Origin: Bin5 sp965232575 | Lineage (GTDB): Bacteria > Chloroflexota > Anaerolineae > Caldilineales > Caldilineaceae | Direction of reading: 5' to 3' | Length of the DNA stretch: 64,000 nt | Assembly: GCA_965232575.1 (NCBI GenBank) | Contig: CBDDPZ010000009.1 | Location: forward strand, 1,116,001 to 1,180,000 | Shown here: piece after piece, positions 8,738 through 17,527 of the stretch | How positions within the stretch are numbered: position 1 is the stretch's first letter | How the letters are laid out: each line of letters opens with the position of its first letter | Notes under the pieces: generated by a model | What the model was told of the DNA's origin: nothing | The model's input: the letters and a program-made list of their open reading frames with translations, nothing else | Database searches by the model: none | Position numbers and translations under genes: made by a program

Positions 8738-9604
8738 ATGGTAGCGGTCGACATGGAGAAGCGAGAACAGTTTGTCCGAGAGGGATTTACCGTGTTCAGG
8801 GGGGTGCTCGGTTCTGAGCTGGTTGATGGACTGAGGGGGTGGAGCGACGAGATGCTCGGTCTGCAGGAGGAGGCGCATTTCGAACAGAACCGCACGACGG
8901 GGAGCATGGTGCTGATCGATTGGAAGATGGCCTATCGGTATGATGTGCTGGCGGAACTGATCGTTCATCCGAAGGTGTTGGCGGCGCTGGCAGAGCTGGG
9001 GTTTGCGGAGCCGAAATTCGGGCACGGGCGCATTATAAGCAAGCCGCCGCAGAGTCCGCCGCTGTTCTGGCACGAGGACGGCCGGTTTTGGGACGATCCG
9101 GTGAGCTATACTTGGCAGCCGATCCAGTGTTTTCTGATGTATTATCTGACGGATACGGATGCGCGCAACGGTTGTTTGCGGGTGGTTCCGGGGTCTCATC
9201 GGAAGCGGCATGCGCTGCACGATCAGGCGACGCCGATGCACACGGACGAGTTGAGGACGTATGCGAATCCGGGGGACGTCGCATTTCAGCGGGCTGAGGG
9301 GGAGGTAGACGTGCCGGTGAAGGCCGGGGACCTAGTGATGGGTTACGGCAGGCTTTTCCACGCGGCGCACGCGAACCTGAGCGACGAGCGCAGAACGGTG
9401 CTGACGATGTGGTACTATCCGCACTTTGTCGATTTGCCGGAGCGGACGCAGGCGACAATTTTTTCGTTGGAGGGCAGGAACGGCGAGACGGGGGCGGGCG
9501 CGGGAAACGAGGTCCAGGCGCGTATGGAGGCGCTGAGAATTGTGTACAAGGGTAGCGCCGAACCGATCCCGCAGCAATGGACACCGGGGCCGGCGTTGAA
9601 GTAG
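8738..9604 (+). CDS. phytanoyl-CoA dioxygenase (PhyH) family protein
   Basis: 288 residues of an Fe(II)/2-oxoglutarate oxygenase of the PhyH family, which hydroxylates or otherwise oxidises small organic substrates with O2. The metal triad is visible: His112 and Asp114 in LFWHEDGRF and His208 in GRLFHAAHANLS, with Arg218/219 placed to hold 2-oxoglutarate. NGCLRVVPGSHRKRH is the family's usual loop. A GGAGGAG sequence precedes the ATG. It is convergent with the following PhyH gene on the other strand. Many environmental members act on natural products, osmolytes or ectoine-like compounds; nothing here fixes the substrate. Confidence 0.88.
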   Translation: MVAVDMEKREQFVREGFTVFRGVLGSELVDGLRGWSDEMLGLQEEAHFEQNRTTGSMVLIDWKMAYRYDVLAELIVHPKVLAALAELGFAEPKFGHGRIISKPPQSPPLFWHEDGRFWDDPVSYTWQPIQCFLMYYLTDTDARNGCLRVVPGSHRKRHALHDQATPMHTDELRTYANPGDVAFQRAEGEVDVPVKAGDLVMGYGRLFHAAHANLSDERRTVLTMWYYPHFVDLPERTQATIFSLEGRNGETGAGAGNEVQARMEALRIVYKGSAEPIPQQWTPGPALK

Positions 9605-9642
9605 AGGGCAAGGGTAGGTTGCGGGGGCCTCGGAGGGGAAGA

Positions 9643-10431
9643 TCAGATCTTGCCCTTGGCCTTCATTTCTGCGGCGAGACGTTTCTGGTAGGCGGCGTGG
9701 GCTTCTTCGTCGACTTTGGCGCGTTCGGAGTAGTAAATGAAGCCGAGGGCCTGGCGGGTGCGGGTTGGGCTGCGGTTGGCGTCGGCGCGGTGGATGGTCA
9801 AGGCGTTGTGCACGAGCAGGTCGCCGGGTTGGGCGGGAAATGCGACTTCGTCGGCCAGGTCCTGCGGAGTGCCGTAGTCGGTGACGCCCTGGGAGAAGCC
9901 GAGTGTTTGTGTACGTCCGTGGGGGCGCAGCGGGAGAAGGTGTGAGCCGCGCACGTAGCGTACACAGCCGTTTTCTTCGTCTACTTCCTCGAGGGCCAGC
10001 CACATTGTCAGTGCTTCGCAGGGATGGAGCATGAAGTAGTAGCCGTCCTGGTGGGGCGGAGTGGCTTTGCCGATCTTGGGGGGCTTGTTGAAGTACTGCA
10101 TGTTCTTGCCGACGACGGGGCTCTGGAGGAGGAGTTCGGCGAGTTTTTCGAAGCGGCTGCCGAACATGAGGCGGTGGAAGAAGGTGTCGTGGTTGAAGAG
10201 CCCTATGATCTGCTTGAGGGTATCGGGCTGGCCCAGGGTCTCGTAGAAGACCTGTTCGCGGGGGAGATGGGGGACTCGGTCATTGATGAAGCGGGCGACG
10301 GATTCGCGGGTTTCGGCGACCTGGTTGGGTGACAGAAAGCCGGTCAGGGCGAGGTAGCCGTCGCGGGTGAATGATTGGAGGGCTTGTTGGGGCTGGTTTT
10401 GCCAGAGTTGGCCATCGAGCTTTGCAGTCAT
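9643..10431 (-). CDS. phytanoyl-CoA dioxygenase (PhyH) family protein
   Basis: 262 residues, compact PhyH-type Fe(II)/2-oxoglutarate oxygenase. Iron ligands are His127 and Asp129 (TPPHQDGYYF) and His214 (LTIHRADANRS), and Arg224 or Arg226 should bind the 2-oxoglutarate carboxylate. ENGCVRYVRGSH is the conserved strand-loop. PHQDGYYF and the overall size recall PhyH members that act on free small molecules rather than CoA esters, but that is inference. It lies downstream of the SDR gene on the same strand after 96 bases and could be the last gene of that run. It is not closely similar to the other PhyH proteins in the window. Confidence 0.88.
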   Translation of the reverse strand: MTAKLDGQLWQNQPQQALQSFTRDGYLALTGFLSPNQVAETRESVARFINDRVPHLPREQVFYETLGQPDTLKQIIGLFNHDTFFHRLMFGSRFEKLAELLLQSPVVGKNMQYFNKPPKIGKATPPHQDGYYFMLHPCEALTMWLALEEVDEENGCVRYVRGSHLLPLRPHGRTQTLGFSQGVTDYGTPQDLADEVAFPAQPGDLLVHNALTIHRADANRSPTRTRQALGFIYYSERAKVDEEAHAAYQKRLAAEMKAKGKI

Positions 10432-10527
10432 TTAGGGCTCCAGTGCGGGCCGGCGTGGCGGCCTGCGAGTGTCGTCGGTGAAATGTAACTTGCAACTGTT
10501 CCGATACCGGGCTGCGGCATTGCGTTG

Positions 10528-11345
10528 CTACTCCAAGACTCCGAGGTGGCCTAGATTCATGCCGACGCGGCCGCCGTCTACGTGGAGAGTTGTGCCGGTG
10601 ATATAGGAGGCGTCGTCGCTGAGGAGGAAGGCGATAGCGCTGGCGACTTCCTCCGGTCCGGCGCGCCGTTGCATAAGGCAGGAATCGATCGGTGTCTCTT
10701 CTAGCTCCTTTTTGCGGGCGGCGGGATCGGGGTCGCTGGCGAAGTGCATCTCGGTCACGATCCAGCCGGGGGCGACGGCGTTGACGCGGATGCCGTATTG
10801 GGTGTGAATTCCTGGGCCATTGTCTTTGTGGTGGAAACGACGGCGGCTTTGATGGCGTCATAGACCCACATGCTGGGGCGGCCGAGGTAGCCGCCTTCGG
10901 ATGAGAGGTTGACGATGGCTCCGCCTTCTATTTTGAGGAACGGCAGGAGCAGTTGGGTCATCAGTACCCAGCCTCGCAGCCCGATCCGGGTCTCGATCTC
11001 CCAGTTTTCAATCCAGCCCCCATCTTCGATGCGGCCCTGACGCAGGATGGCGGCATTATTGACGAGAAGGTGGAGGGCGGGAACCTCCTCCGCGACTTCA
11101 CGCGCGCACCTTTCAACGGAGGCATCGTCGGCGAGGTCAACGTTTACGTGGGCGGCGCTACCTCCTGCTTCCCGAATCTGGGCTACGGCTTGATCTGCCA
11201 TGGCCGCGTTCAGATCGGCAATAAAGACGTGCGCGCCTTCGGCGGCAAGGCGTTCTGCGGTGGCGCGCCCGATGCCGGAGGCGGCCCCGGTAATGAGGGC
11301 CGCTTTACCTGCGAAGCGGGCCATTGCGTAGGGATTGACGGTCAT
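10528..11345 (-). pseudogene. short-chain dehydrogenase/reductase (SDR), frameshifted
   Basis: A classical SDR of about 272 residues split by one frameshift. The first part (from ATG 11345) holds the cofactor motif TGAASGIGRA, the acidic IADLNA, NNAAILR, VNLSSEG and the active-site YDAIK (Tyr-x-x-x-Lys). After MAQEFTP the frame changes at about 10800-10802; the other frame continues with QYGIRVNAVAPGWIVTEMHF and ends with ASYITGTTLHVDGG. Restoring one C to a CCC run would repair the gene. Its ATG overlaps the stop of the upstream isomerase gene (ATGA), so the two are translationally coupled. It probably oxidises a polyol or sugar produced in this cluster. It could be a pseudogene or a sequence error in a homopolymer. 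Confidence 0.8.
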
Positions 11346-12169
11346 GGCGTTTGACCTGTCAGCTCCTGGAGCAGGGAGAGAGCGGCCTTGGCCGAACGCC
11401 TGGCGTCGTCGAATTTGCCGGTTTCGAGGACGACGTAGCTGTCGTAGCCGATCTGTTGCAGGGCAGATAAAACGGCCGGTACGGGCACATCGCCTTCACC
11501 GAAGGGTTTCGTGTTGAGACCTGTAAAGTGGGGTTTTTCAGGCGTGCCGGGGGCCGCGTCACCCTGGTGATATTCCTTAGCATGGACGCGTACTATGTGC
11601 CGACCCAATTGGGCGATCTCTTCGAGAGGATCGTATCCAAGCCCCATACAGTTCGCCATATCCCAGTAGTCGCCTATGCAGGGGGAGTTGACGCGGTCGA
11701 GCAGGGCGGCGGTTTCGTCGCCTCTAAGCGTATGTTCAATTGCGAGGGTGACGCCGGCTTGCTCGGCTTCGGGGATGAGGAGGCGCAGATTCTCTTCGAG
11801 ACGTGCGACGGCCTGCCGGTCTTGCATCATTGCCGGACCGAAAAAGGGCACGAGCAGGTAAGTTGCACTGAGGTCGGTGCAGAGGCGGATGCCGGTGCGA
11901 ACTGCGTCGAGGCCAAAGGCCTCTTTTTTGGCGTCGGCGAGGCCGCCCTGATTGAGGAAGTGGGCAGCGACGCAGGGGATGTCGACGCCGGCCTGGGCGG
12001 CGGCCTGGTGGATTGTTTCCCGGTTCTCCGGCGCGAGAGGGCCACCCGGTTGCACCTCGGCGAAGTCGTACCAGTCGAGTTCTACGCCTTCAAAGCCGAG
12101 TTCGGATGCGACAGCGAAGACGGTTGAGAGGGGTTGTTCGATTACGTTCTGCAGCGTGCCAAATTTCAT
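11342..12169 (-). CDS. sugar phosphate isomerase/epimerase (xylose isomerase-like TIM barrel)
   Basis: 275 residues of the AP-endonuclease-2/xylose-isomerase-like TIM barrel family that includes IolE, IolI and MocC. Visible features are the first strand MKFGTLQNVIE, the substrate-side GFEGVELDW, the metal-binding stretch VTLAIEHTL (Glu ligand), a following Asp in CIGDYWDMAN, HIVRVHAKEYH (His ligand), and the last strand SYVVLETG (Glu ligand). These enzymes isomerise, epimerise or dehydrate sugars and inososes using a divalent metal. It is 3 bases from the Gfo/Idh gene upstream and overlaps the SDR gene downstream by 4 bases. Together with MocA-like and MocD/E-like neighbours this suggests a role in inositol-type or sugar catabolism. 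Confidence 0.88.
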   Translation of the reverse strand: MKFGTLQNVIEQPLSTVFAVASELGFEGVELDWYDFAEVQPGGPLAPENRETIHQAAAQAGVDIPCVAAHFLNQGGLADAKKEAFGLDAVRTGIRLCTDLSATYLLVPFFGPAMMQDRQAVARLEENLRLLIPEAEQAGVTLAIEHTLRGDETAALLDRVNSPCIGDYWDMANCMGLGYDPLEEIAQLGRHIVRVHAKEYHQGDAAPGTPEKPHFTGLNTKPFGEGDVPVPAVLSALQQIGYDSYVVLETGKFDDARRSAKAALSLLQELTGQTP

Positions 12170-12172
12170 CTT

Positions 12173-13129
12173 TTATTCCACCGTTTCGACTTTGCCGGTT
12201 TCGAGCGAACGGTTGGCGGCGAGGGTCACGGCCAGGGAGTTGACGGCGTCGGCGTAGGAGGAGCGGACGAGGCTCTGGTCCTGGGCTTCGACGGCGGCGA
12301 GGAAGCATTCGATCTGGCGGAAGTAGCCGCGTTCCTGGCCGTGGTAGTTGATCTCCTCCTGATCGATGTAGCCGGAGAGGTGGGTGTCCATGGCCAGCCG
12401 GAGGTAGAGGTCGCGGCCGCAGATCTCGGTCATGAAGCCGTCTTTGACGCGGGCGGAGCAGGTGCTGACGACGCTGCCTACGGCTCCGCTGGCGAATCTG
12501 AGATTGACGGCTGTACTGTCCTCGAAGTCGGCGATGGTGTCGTCGGGTCCGTCGTGGCCGAATGCCTGGACGGTTTCGATTTCGCCGAGGAAGTAGCGGA
12601 ACCAGTCGAAGACGTGGGTGCTCTGCTCGACGAGCTGGCCGGCGCTGACGGCGAACTTGCCCCACCAGGGATGGGAGGGGGGCATGCGGGTGAGGAAGCG
12701 GCCCATGCCCATGCCGAGGTCACGGCCCTGAATGAGTTCTTTGGCGCGTTCGGTTATATCGGAGTAACGGGCCATGTATCCGGCCTGATTGATGCGGTCG
12801 CTGGCGGCGATCGCCTCCTGCGTGCGCCGGGCGACGTCGAGGTCCATGGCGACCGGCTTGGCGACGAAGACATTGGCGTCGGCTTCGACGGCGTCGATTG
12901 TCTGCGTGTCGTGGGCGGCAGGAGGGATGGCGATGAAGACCACGTCCAAATTTTCGCGTGCGAGCATTTCGCGGTGGTCTGTGTAGCCGGAGCAGTTGAG
13001 CTCGTCGGCGACGCGGGCGGCTGTCTGGTCGTTGATGTCACAGACGGCGGCAACTGGCCTGTTCAGTTTTTCGAGGCTGCCAAGATAGTTTTGGGCGATC
13101 CCGCCGACTCCGATAAAGGCGATCTGCAT
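12173..13129 (-). CDS. Gfo/Idh/MocA family oxidoreductase
   Basis: 318 residues. The N-terminal Rossmann domain begins MQIAFIGVGGIAQNYLGSL with AVCDIND at the end of beta-2. AKPVAMD replaces the common EKP motif, with the catalytic-region Lys kept. The C-terminal alpha/beta domain has GQLVEQSTHVFDWFRY, corresponding to the usual GG-x-x-x-D/E-x-x-x-H-x-x-D active-site motif. Members oxidise or reduce cyclitols, sugars and sugar acids with NAD(P). It lies 65 bases after the second desaturase-Rieske fusion and 3 bases before the isomerase, so these genes form one transcription unit. Its closest functional analogues in such a context are MocA and inositol dehydrogenase, but the substrate is inferred from neighbours only. 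Confidence 0.9.
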   Translation of the reverse strand: MQIAFIGVGGIAQNYLGSLEKLNRPVAAVCDINDQTAARVADELNCSGYTDHREMLARENLDVVFIAIPPAAHDTQTIDAVEADANVFVAKPVAMDLDVARRTQEAIAASDRINQAGYMARYSDITERAKELIQGRDLGMGMGRFLTRMPPSHPWWGKFAVSAGQLVEQSTHVFDWFRYFLGEIETVQAFGHDGPDDTIADFEDSTAVNLRFASGAVGSVVSTCSARVKDGFMTEICGRDLYLRLAMDTHLSGYIDQEEINYHGQERGYFRQIECFLAAVEAQDQSLVRSSYADAVNSLAVTLAANRSLETGKVETVE

Positions 13130-13194
13130 CGTGTGGGTTCCTTGCGTACTGTGACGAATGGTTTTGAATCGCTGTTTGTTCGGACGCGGGCGGG

Positions 13195-14601
13195 TCAGCC
13201 GAGGCGGACATAGAGCGTGTTGCCGCGGCGTTCGACAGGGTAGGTCTCCAGATGGTCGCAGGCGGGGGCGCGCAGGGCGCGTCCGGTGGCGATGTCAAAG
13301 CGGCCGTTGTGAAGCGGGCACTCGATGACGCCGTCGATGACGAGGCCATCGGCGAGGTAGGCGTATTCGTGGGTGCAGAGTCCGTCGGTGGCGTAGTAGC
13401 GGTCGTCTTTAAGCCGGTAGACGGCGAGGGGGCGGCTGCCCTGGTCTAGGCGAATGACGTCCTCTTCTTCGATGTCTTCGACGGGGCCGACCTCGATCCA
13501 TTCGCCGGAGGTCTCGGCGGCGGCATGCGTTTCAACAGATTCGGCTTCCGGGTCCTCGGGAATCGGTCGGATTACGCGATAGTCAGGGTCGCCGGTGGCC
13601 TGTTTGATGAGAGCGGGAATCAACTCCTTGTAGGCTGCCCACAAGCTCTTGTAGGGAGGGGGCATCTGATCCTTGACGGCTTCATGCAGCTTGGGCAAGG
13701 CATGGAAGGGGGTCATGGGCATGGCGTGATGCTCAAGATGGTACTGCATGTTGACGTAAAGGAAGGCGAAGACGGGGTTGACGTAGATGGTGCGCGTGTT
13801 CTGGCGATGGTCGTAGGTGTCTTCGCCGAGGCCGGCGTGCTGGGGGAGGCTGAGGAGCTGCTGGAGCCAGCCGCCGTAGAAGCGGGGGAGGAGGACGAAC
13901 ATCATGGGCAGGATGCTGCCGATGGCGATGGACCAAATTGCGAAGGCGCCGTAAATGGCGATGTGAACGCGGCTGGACCAGTACATCTTTTTCAGATCCC
14001 GCTCAGGCACGAAGTCGCGCACGTCGGCGTTGGGGCGGCCGAAGGCGTTGCGGATCAGGCGCCAGACTTCGGGGGGTCCGCTGCGCAGGTAGAAGAAGTC
14101 GAGGAGGAGCTTGACCAGGTCGGCGGGGCGCTGCACCTGGATTTCGGGGTCGCGGCCGACGAAGTAGGTGTGGGTATGGTGGCGGGAGTGGCTCCAGCGC
14201 CACATGTAGGCCTCGCGGATGCCCAGGAAGGAGGCGATGGCGTAGACAACCTCGTTCAGCCAGCGTGTGCGGAAGGGTGTGCCGTGGCCGCTCTCGTGCC
14301 AGCGGGAGTCGGCGGAGGTATAGATGGTGCCGTAGACGAAGAAGGCAGGGATGGCCCACCAGGTTCCCCAGGAGATGGCGGCCAGGTAGGCGCTGACGCC
14401 GAGCAGCAGAAACCAGAGTCCGAAGTGCCAGAGTCCGGGTCCGTCGCGGCGCTGCATGATTTCTCTCATCTGCTGGCGCGACAGCTTCGGCTTCCACCAT
14501 TGCTCTTCCAGGCGGCCCTGGATGCGTTCGCCATCGAGTGCGACAGCGTCACGGTTGCCGCCGGAGAGGCTATAATCTCTGCGAATCGCTTGCACGCTCA
14601 T
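13195..14601 (-). CDS. fatty-acid-desaturase-type oxygenase fused to a Rieske ferredoxin (MocD-MocE architecture), copy 2
   Basis: 468 residues from ATG 14601 (MSVQAIRRDYS), preceded by AGGAG. Residues about 40-340 are a membrane desaturase/hydroxylase domain with three His boxes, RWHESGHGTPF, WSHSRHHTHTY and QYHLEHHAMPM, which bind a diiron centre, and several hydrophobic segments. Residues about 365-468 are a Rieske [2Fe-2S] domain with CTHEY and CPLHNGRFD (Cys-x-His and Cys-x-x-His). In rhizobial rhizopine catabolism the desaturase-like MocD and ferredoxin MocE are separate proteins needed for demethylation; here they are one polypeptide. The gene follows its paralogue after 56 bases. A methyl-ether or hydrocarbon oxygenase role is inferred. 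An electron donor to the Rieske centre is not evident nearby. Confidence 0.85.
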   Translation of the reverse strand: MSVQAIRRDYSLSGGNRDAVALDGERIQGRLEEQWWKPKLSRQQMREIMQRRDGPGLWHFGLWFLLLGVSAYLAAISWGTWWAIPAFFVYGTIYTSADSRWHESGHGTPFRTRWLNEVVYAIASFLGIREAYMWRWSHSRHHTHTYFVGRDPEIQVQRPADLVKLLLDFFYLRSGPPEVWRLIRNAFGRPNADVRDFVPERDLKKMYWSSRVHIAIYGAFAIWSIAIGSILPMMFVLLPRFYGGWLQQLLSLPQHAGLGEDTYDHRQNTRTIYVNPVFAFLYVNMQYHLEHHAMPMTPFHALPKLHEAVKDQMPPPYKSLWAAYKELIPALIKQATGDPDYRVIRPIPEDPEAESVETHAAAETSGEWIEVGPVEDIEEEDVIRLDQGSRPLAVYRLKDDRYYATDGLCTHEYAYLADGLVIDGVIECPLHNGRFDIATGRALRAPACDHLETYPVERRGNTLYVRLG

Positions 14602-14657
14602 GGCAGAACTCCTGTCGAAAACCGTCCCATCGGGGAGCCAATGCGCTTTGTGTCGAG

Positions 14658-16064
14658 TTAAGCGACGCGAACGAATAGCGAGTTGCCGCGGCATTCGACG
14701 GGATAGGTTTCGAGGTGGTCGCAGGCCGGGGCGCGCAGGGCACGGCCGGTGGTGATGTCGAAACGGCCGTTATGGAACGGACACTCGATGACTTCGTCTA
14801 TGACGAGACCGTCGGCGAGATAGGCGTATTCGTGGGTGCAGAGACCGTCGGTGGCGTAGAATCTGTCCCCTTTGAGACGGTAGACTGCGAGCGTGCGGCT
14901 GCCGTGGTCCAAGCGGATGACGTCTTCTTCGTCGAGGTCTTCGACCGGGCAGACCTCAACCCATTCGCCGGAGGACTCAGCGGCGGCACGTGTTTCAGGG
15001 GTATCGGTTTCCGGGTCCGGCGGGATGGGGCGCATGATCTGATAGCCGGGATCGCCGGTGGCCTGCTTGATGAGCGCGGGGATCATTTCCCTGTAGCACT
15101 CCCAAAGGCTCTTGTAGGGCGGTGGCATCTGGTCTTTGACGGTCTCGTGAAGTTTGGGCAGGGCGTGGAAGGGGGTCATCGGCATTGAGTGATGCTCGAT
15201 GTGGTACTGCATGTTCATGTAGAGGTAGGCGAAGACCGGGTTGACGAAGACGGTGCGCGTGTTTTCGCGGTGGTCGTAGGTGTCCTCGCCGAGACCGGCG
15301 TGCTGGGTGAGGCCGAGAAGCTGATGCAGCCAGCCACCATAGAAGCGGGGCAGGAGGACAAACATCATGGGCAACGCGCTGCCGATGGCGATGGACCAGA
15401 CGGCGAATGCGGCGATGATGGCGAGATAGATGCGGCTGGACCAGTACATTTTGGGCAGTTCGCGTTCCGGCATGAAATCGAGCACGTCTGAATTGGGCCG
15501 GGCGAAGGCGTTGCGTACGACGCGCCAGACTTCGGGGGGCCCGCTGCGAAGATAGAAGAAATCCATCGCTATTTTAAGCAGGTCGGCGGGGCGCTGGACC
15601 TGGATTTCGGGATCGCGTCCGACGATATAGGTGTGGGTATGGTGGCGGGAATGGCTCCAGCGCCACATGTAGGCTTCGCGAAAGGTCATGAAGGAACTGA
15701 GGTGATACAGGACTTCGTTGAGCCAGTGCGTGCGGAAGGGGGTGCCGTGGCCACATTCGTGCCAGCTGGCGTCGGAAGAGGAATAGATCGTCCCGTAGAC
15801 GAGAAAAGCAGGAATCGCCCACCAGGTTCCCCAGGAAACGACAGCGAGGTAGGCGCTGACGGCGAGCAGGAAAAACCAGAGGCCGTAGTGCCAGAGGGCG
15901 GGGCCGTCGCGGCGCTGCATGATCTCTCTCATCTGCTGGCGGGAGAGCTTGGGCTTCCACCAAGTTTCTTCCATCCGCTCGACGATGCGGTCATCGTCAA
16001 GTTCAACGGCGTCCTGGTGGCCGCCGGAGAGACTGTAGTCTCTGGGGATCGCCTGCACACTCAT
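14658..16064 (-). CDS. fatty-acid-desaturase-type oxygenase fused to a Rieske ferredoxin (MocD-MocE architecture), copy 1
   Basis: 468 residues from ATG 16064 (MSVQAIPRDYS), with AGGAG just upstream; the longer open frame to 16244 has no family homology. Same architecture as the next gene: His boxes WHECGHGTPF, WSHSRHHTHTY and QYHIEHHSMPM, then a Rieske domain with CTHEY and CPFHNGRFD. The two proteins have equal length and agree through most of their sequence, so this is a fairly recent tandem duplication. Differences cluster around the region before the Rieske domain and in the first transmembrane part. It is the first gene of the run leading to the Gfo/Idh, isomerase and SDR genes. The 386-base gap upstream contains half of a direct repeat and no clear gene. 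Confidence 0.85.
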   Translation of the reverse strand: MSVQAIPRDYSLSGGHQDAVELDDDRIVERMEETWWKPKLSRQQMREIMQRRDGPALWHYGLWFFLLAVSAYLAVVSWGTWWAIPAFLVYGTIYSSSDASWHECGHGTPFRTHWLNEVLYHLSSFMTFREAYMWRWSHSRHHTHTYIVGRDPEIQVQRPADLLKIAMDFFYLRSGPPEVWRVVRNAFARPNSDVLDFMPERELPKMYWSSRIYLAIIAAFAVWSIAIGSALPMMFVLLPRFYGGWLHQLLGLTQHAGLGEDTYDHRENTRTVFVNPVFAYLYMNMQYHIEHHSMPMTPFHALPKLHETVKDQMPPPYKSLWECYREMIPALIKQATGDPGYQIMRPIPPDPETDTPETRAAAESSGEWVEVCPVEDLDEEDVIRLDHGSRTLAVYRLKGDRFYATDGLCTHEYAYLADGLVIDEVIECPFHNGRFDITTGRALRAPACDHLETYPVECRGNSLFVRVA

Positions 16065-16264
16065 GGGAGGTCTCCTTTCTCGAGCACGACCGGACTGGGC
16101 GCTGACATGCGACAGACTGCGGGATTTGTGCCGAAGACGGGCGCAACGGGCCGCGTCCTTGCGGGCGAGATATATAGATAACAGGCTTGCCTGGGCAAGA
16201 GAAGAATCGCGAGCGGTCTCACAGGGTACGCCCAATTCAATCACAACGCCTTCGCCGGGGGCGG

Positions 16265-16292
16265 CGATGTCGGCAGACCGACCGCTTTGCGA
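16265..16292. repeat. 28-base direct repeat, copy A
   Basis: The 28 bases starting CGATGTCGGCAGACCGACC and ending TTTGCGA recur exactly at 17777-17804 in the same orientation. This copy lies in the leader of the desaturase-Rieske operon. The rest of the 16065-16450 gap shows an ATTATA element at 16322 (minus-strand TATAAT) without a good -35 partner. Confidence 0.7.
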
Positions 16293-16450
16293 TCGGTGCA
16301 GGAGCGTGTTCCCGGGTGCAAATTATACATCAAAATCAGGAAGTCCGCACGTTGTGCTGGGGGAGCAGTTCCTGGTTTTCAGTTTTTGTTTTTCGTGACC
16401 CGATTCTGAGTAGATACCAGTAGTTTAAGGATGGGTGGGCTGGCTGTCCC

Positions 16451-17425
16451 TTATTGAACACACCGCTCCTGGAGTGGCGTCCAGCCGCGGCCGGGTGTGC
16501 TGGGCCGGGTTGTTTCGTAGCGCTCGCGCAGTTGCCTGAACTGATCGGCGGAGTGGATTTCGCGCGCGGGGTCGGTTTGATCGCGAATAACGAAATCGGC
16601 TTCGGGCGGATAGCAGGCCATGGTGACGGGGTCGCGTTCGGGCGTGTAGGAGGCGGGGTCTTCGTCGACGTTGTTGGGTACGTTGGCGCTCTGGTAGCGC
16701 AGGTCGATGCTCCAGCGGACCTGGTTGGTGCGGTTGGCGAAGGAGGCGTGGGGCGTGAGGTTGGTCAGCAGGAGGGCATCGCCGGCCTTCATGGGAACGG
16801 GAATCGGTTCGACCGAGGGCAGCTCCTCGTGCGGGACTTCGAGGAAGCCGGCGTGGCCGCCGGTGTAGTGACGCAGGATGCCGGAATGGTGCACGGTTGG
16901 GATGACGTGCAGGCAGCCGTTTTCGAGGGTGGCGTCGACGAGGGGGATCCAGCAGGTGACGATGAGATGGCGGTCGCAGTGAGCGAGGGTATAGCCGGCG
17001 TCCTGGTGCCAAGGGACTTCGCCGCGGTCCCAGCCGGGGAGCTTGGGGCGGATGCGGTAGACGGAGGAGCCGACGATGTCGGGGCCGACGAGGCTCTCGA
17101 TACAGGAGAGGAGAGCCGGGTGGCGAATCGTTTGCAGCATGGCGGGACCGTTGTAGCCGCCTCCGCCTTTGCCCATGACGCGGCGGGCGACCTCTTCGCC
17201 GGCTTCCTGGTTTTCGGCGTGGATGCTGGCCAGGCGGAGGCCGAAGGGCTGATCCGCGTATATGTTCATCAGCTCGCCTTCGGCCTGCAGTTCGCGGGCG
17301 CCTTGATCGATGATCTCGGTCAAAGCGTCCTGAAGCGGCTTCAGGTCTTCCGGTGAGAAGAGGCCGGGCTTTAGCAGAAAGCCCTGGCGTTGGAATTGGG
17401 AGAGTTCGTTCGGTGTCAGGCTCAT
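16451..17425 (-). CDS. phytanoyl-CoA dioxygenase (PhyH) family protein
   Basis: 324 residues. The iron triad is His140 and Asp142 (EVPWHQDAGY) and His226 (LTPHASFANRT), with Arg237 in NQVRWSIDLRY for 2-oxoglutarate. NGCLHVIPTVHH corresponds to the NGxLxVxPGSH loop. A Gly-rich loop (MGKGGGGYNG) lies before the core. The start ATG at 17425 begins MSLTPNELSQFQRQGF, as in other family members. The gene is oriented toward the desaturase-Rieske operon but separated from it by 386 bases. A decayed relative lies immediately upstream, with the same NxVRWSIDxRY signature, so a local duplication of this subtype is likely. Confidence 0.88.
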   Translation of the reverse strand: MSLTPNELSQFQRQGFLLKPGLFSPEDLKPLQDALTEIIDQGARELQAEGELMNIYADQPFGLRLASIHAENQEAGEEVARRVMGKGGGGYNGPAMLQTIRHPALLSCIESLVGPDIVGSSVYRIRPKLPGWDRGEVPWHQDAGYTLAHCDRHLIVTCWIPLVDATLENGCLHVIPTVHHSGILRHYTGGHAGFLEVPHEELPSVEPIPVPMKAGDALLLTNLTPHASFANRTNQVRWSIDLRYQSANVPNNVDEDPASYTPERDPVTMACYPPEADFVIRDQTDPAREIHSADQFRQLRERYETTRPSTPGRGWTPLQERCVQ

Positions 17426-17527
17426 GGTATTGGGTCCGGTAGGTGACGCGACGTGTCGACGCGGCCGGTTGCGGCAGGTCAGTTTCGAGGAATTATACTG
17501 TCCAAGGCACGGATAGGAAAAGTTTCC

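Noticed and set aside
16322..16327. Minus-strand TATAAT as promoter of the desaturase-Rieske operon
   Set aside because: No -35 element at 16-19 bases; kept only as a remark in the repeat entry.
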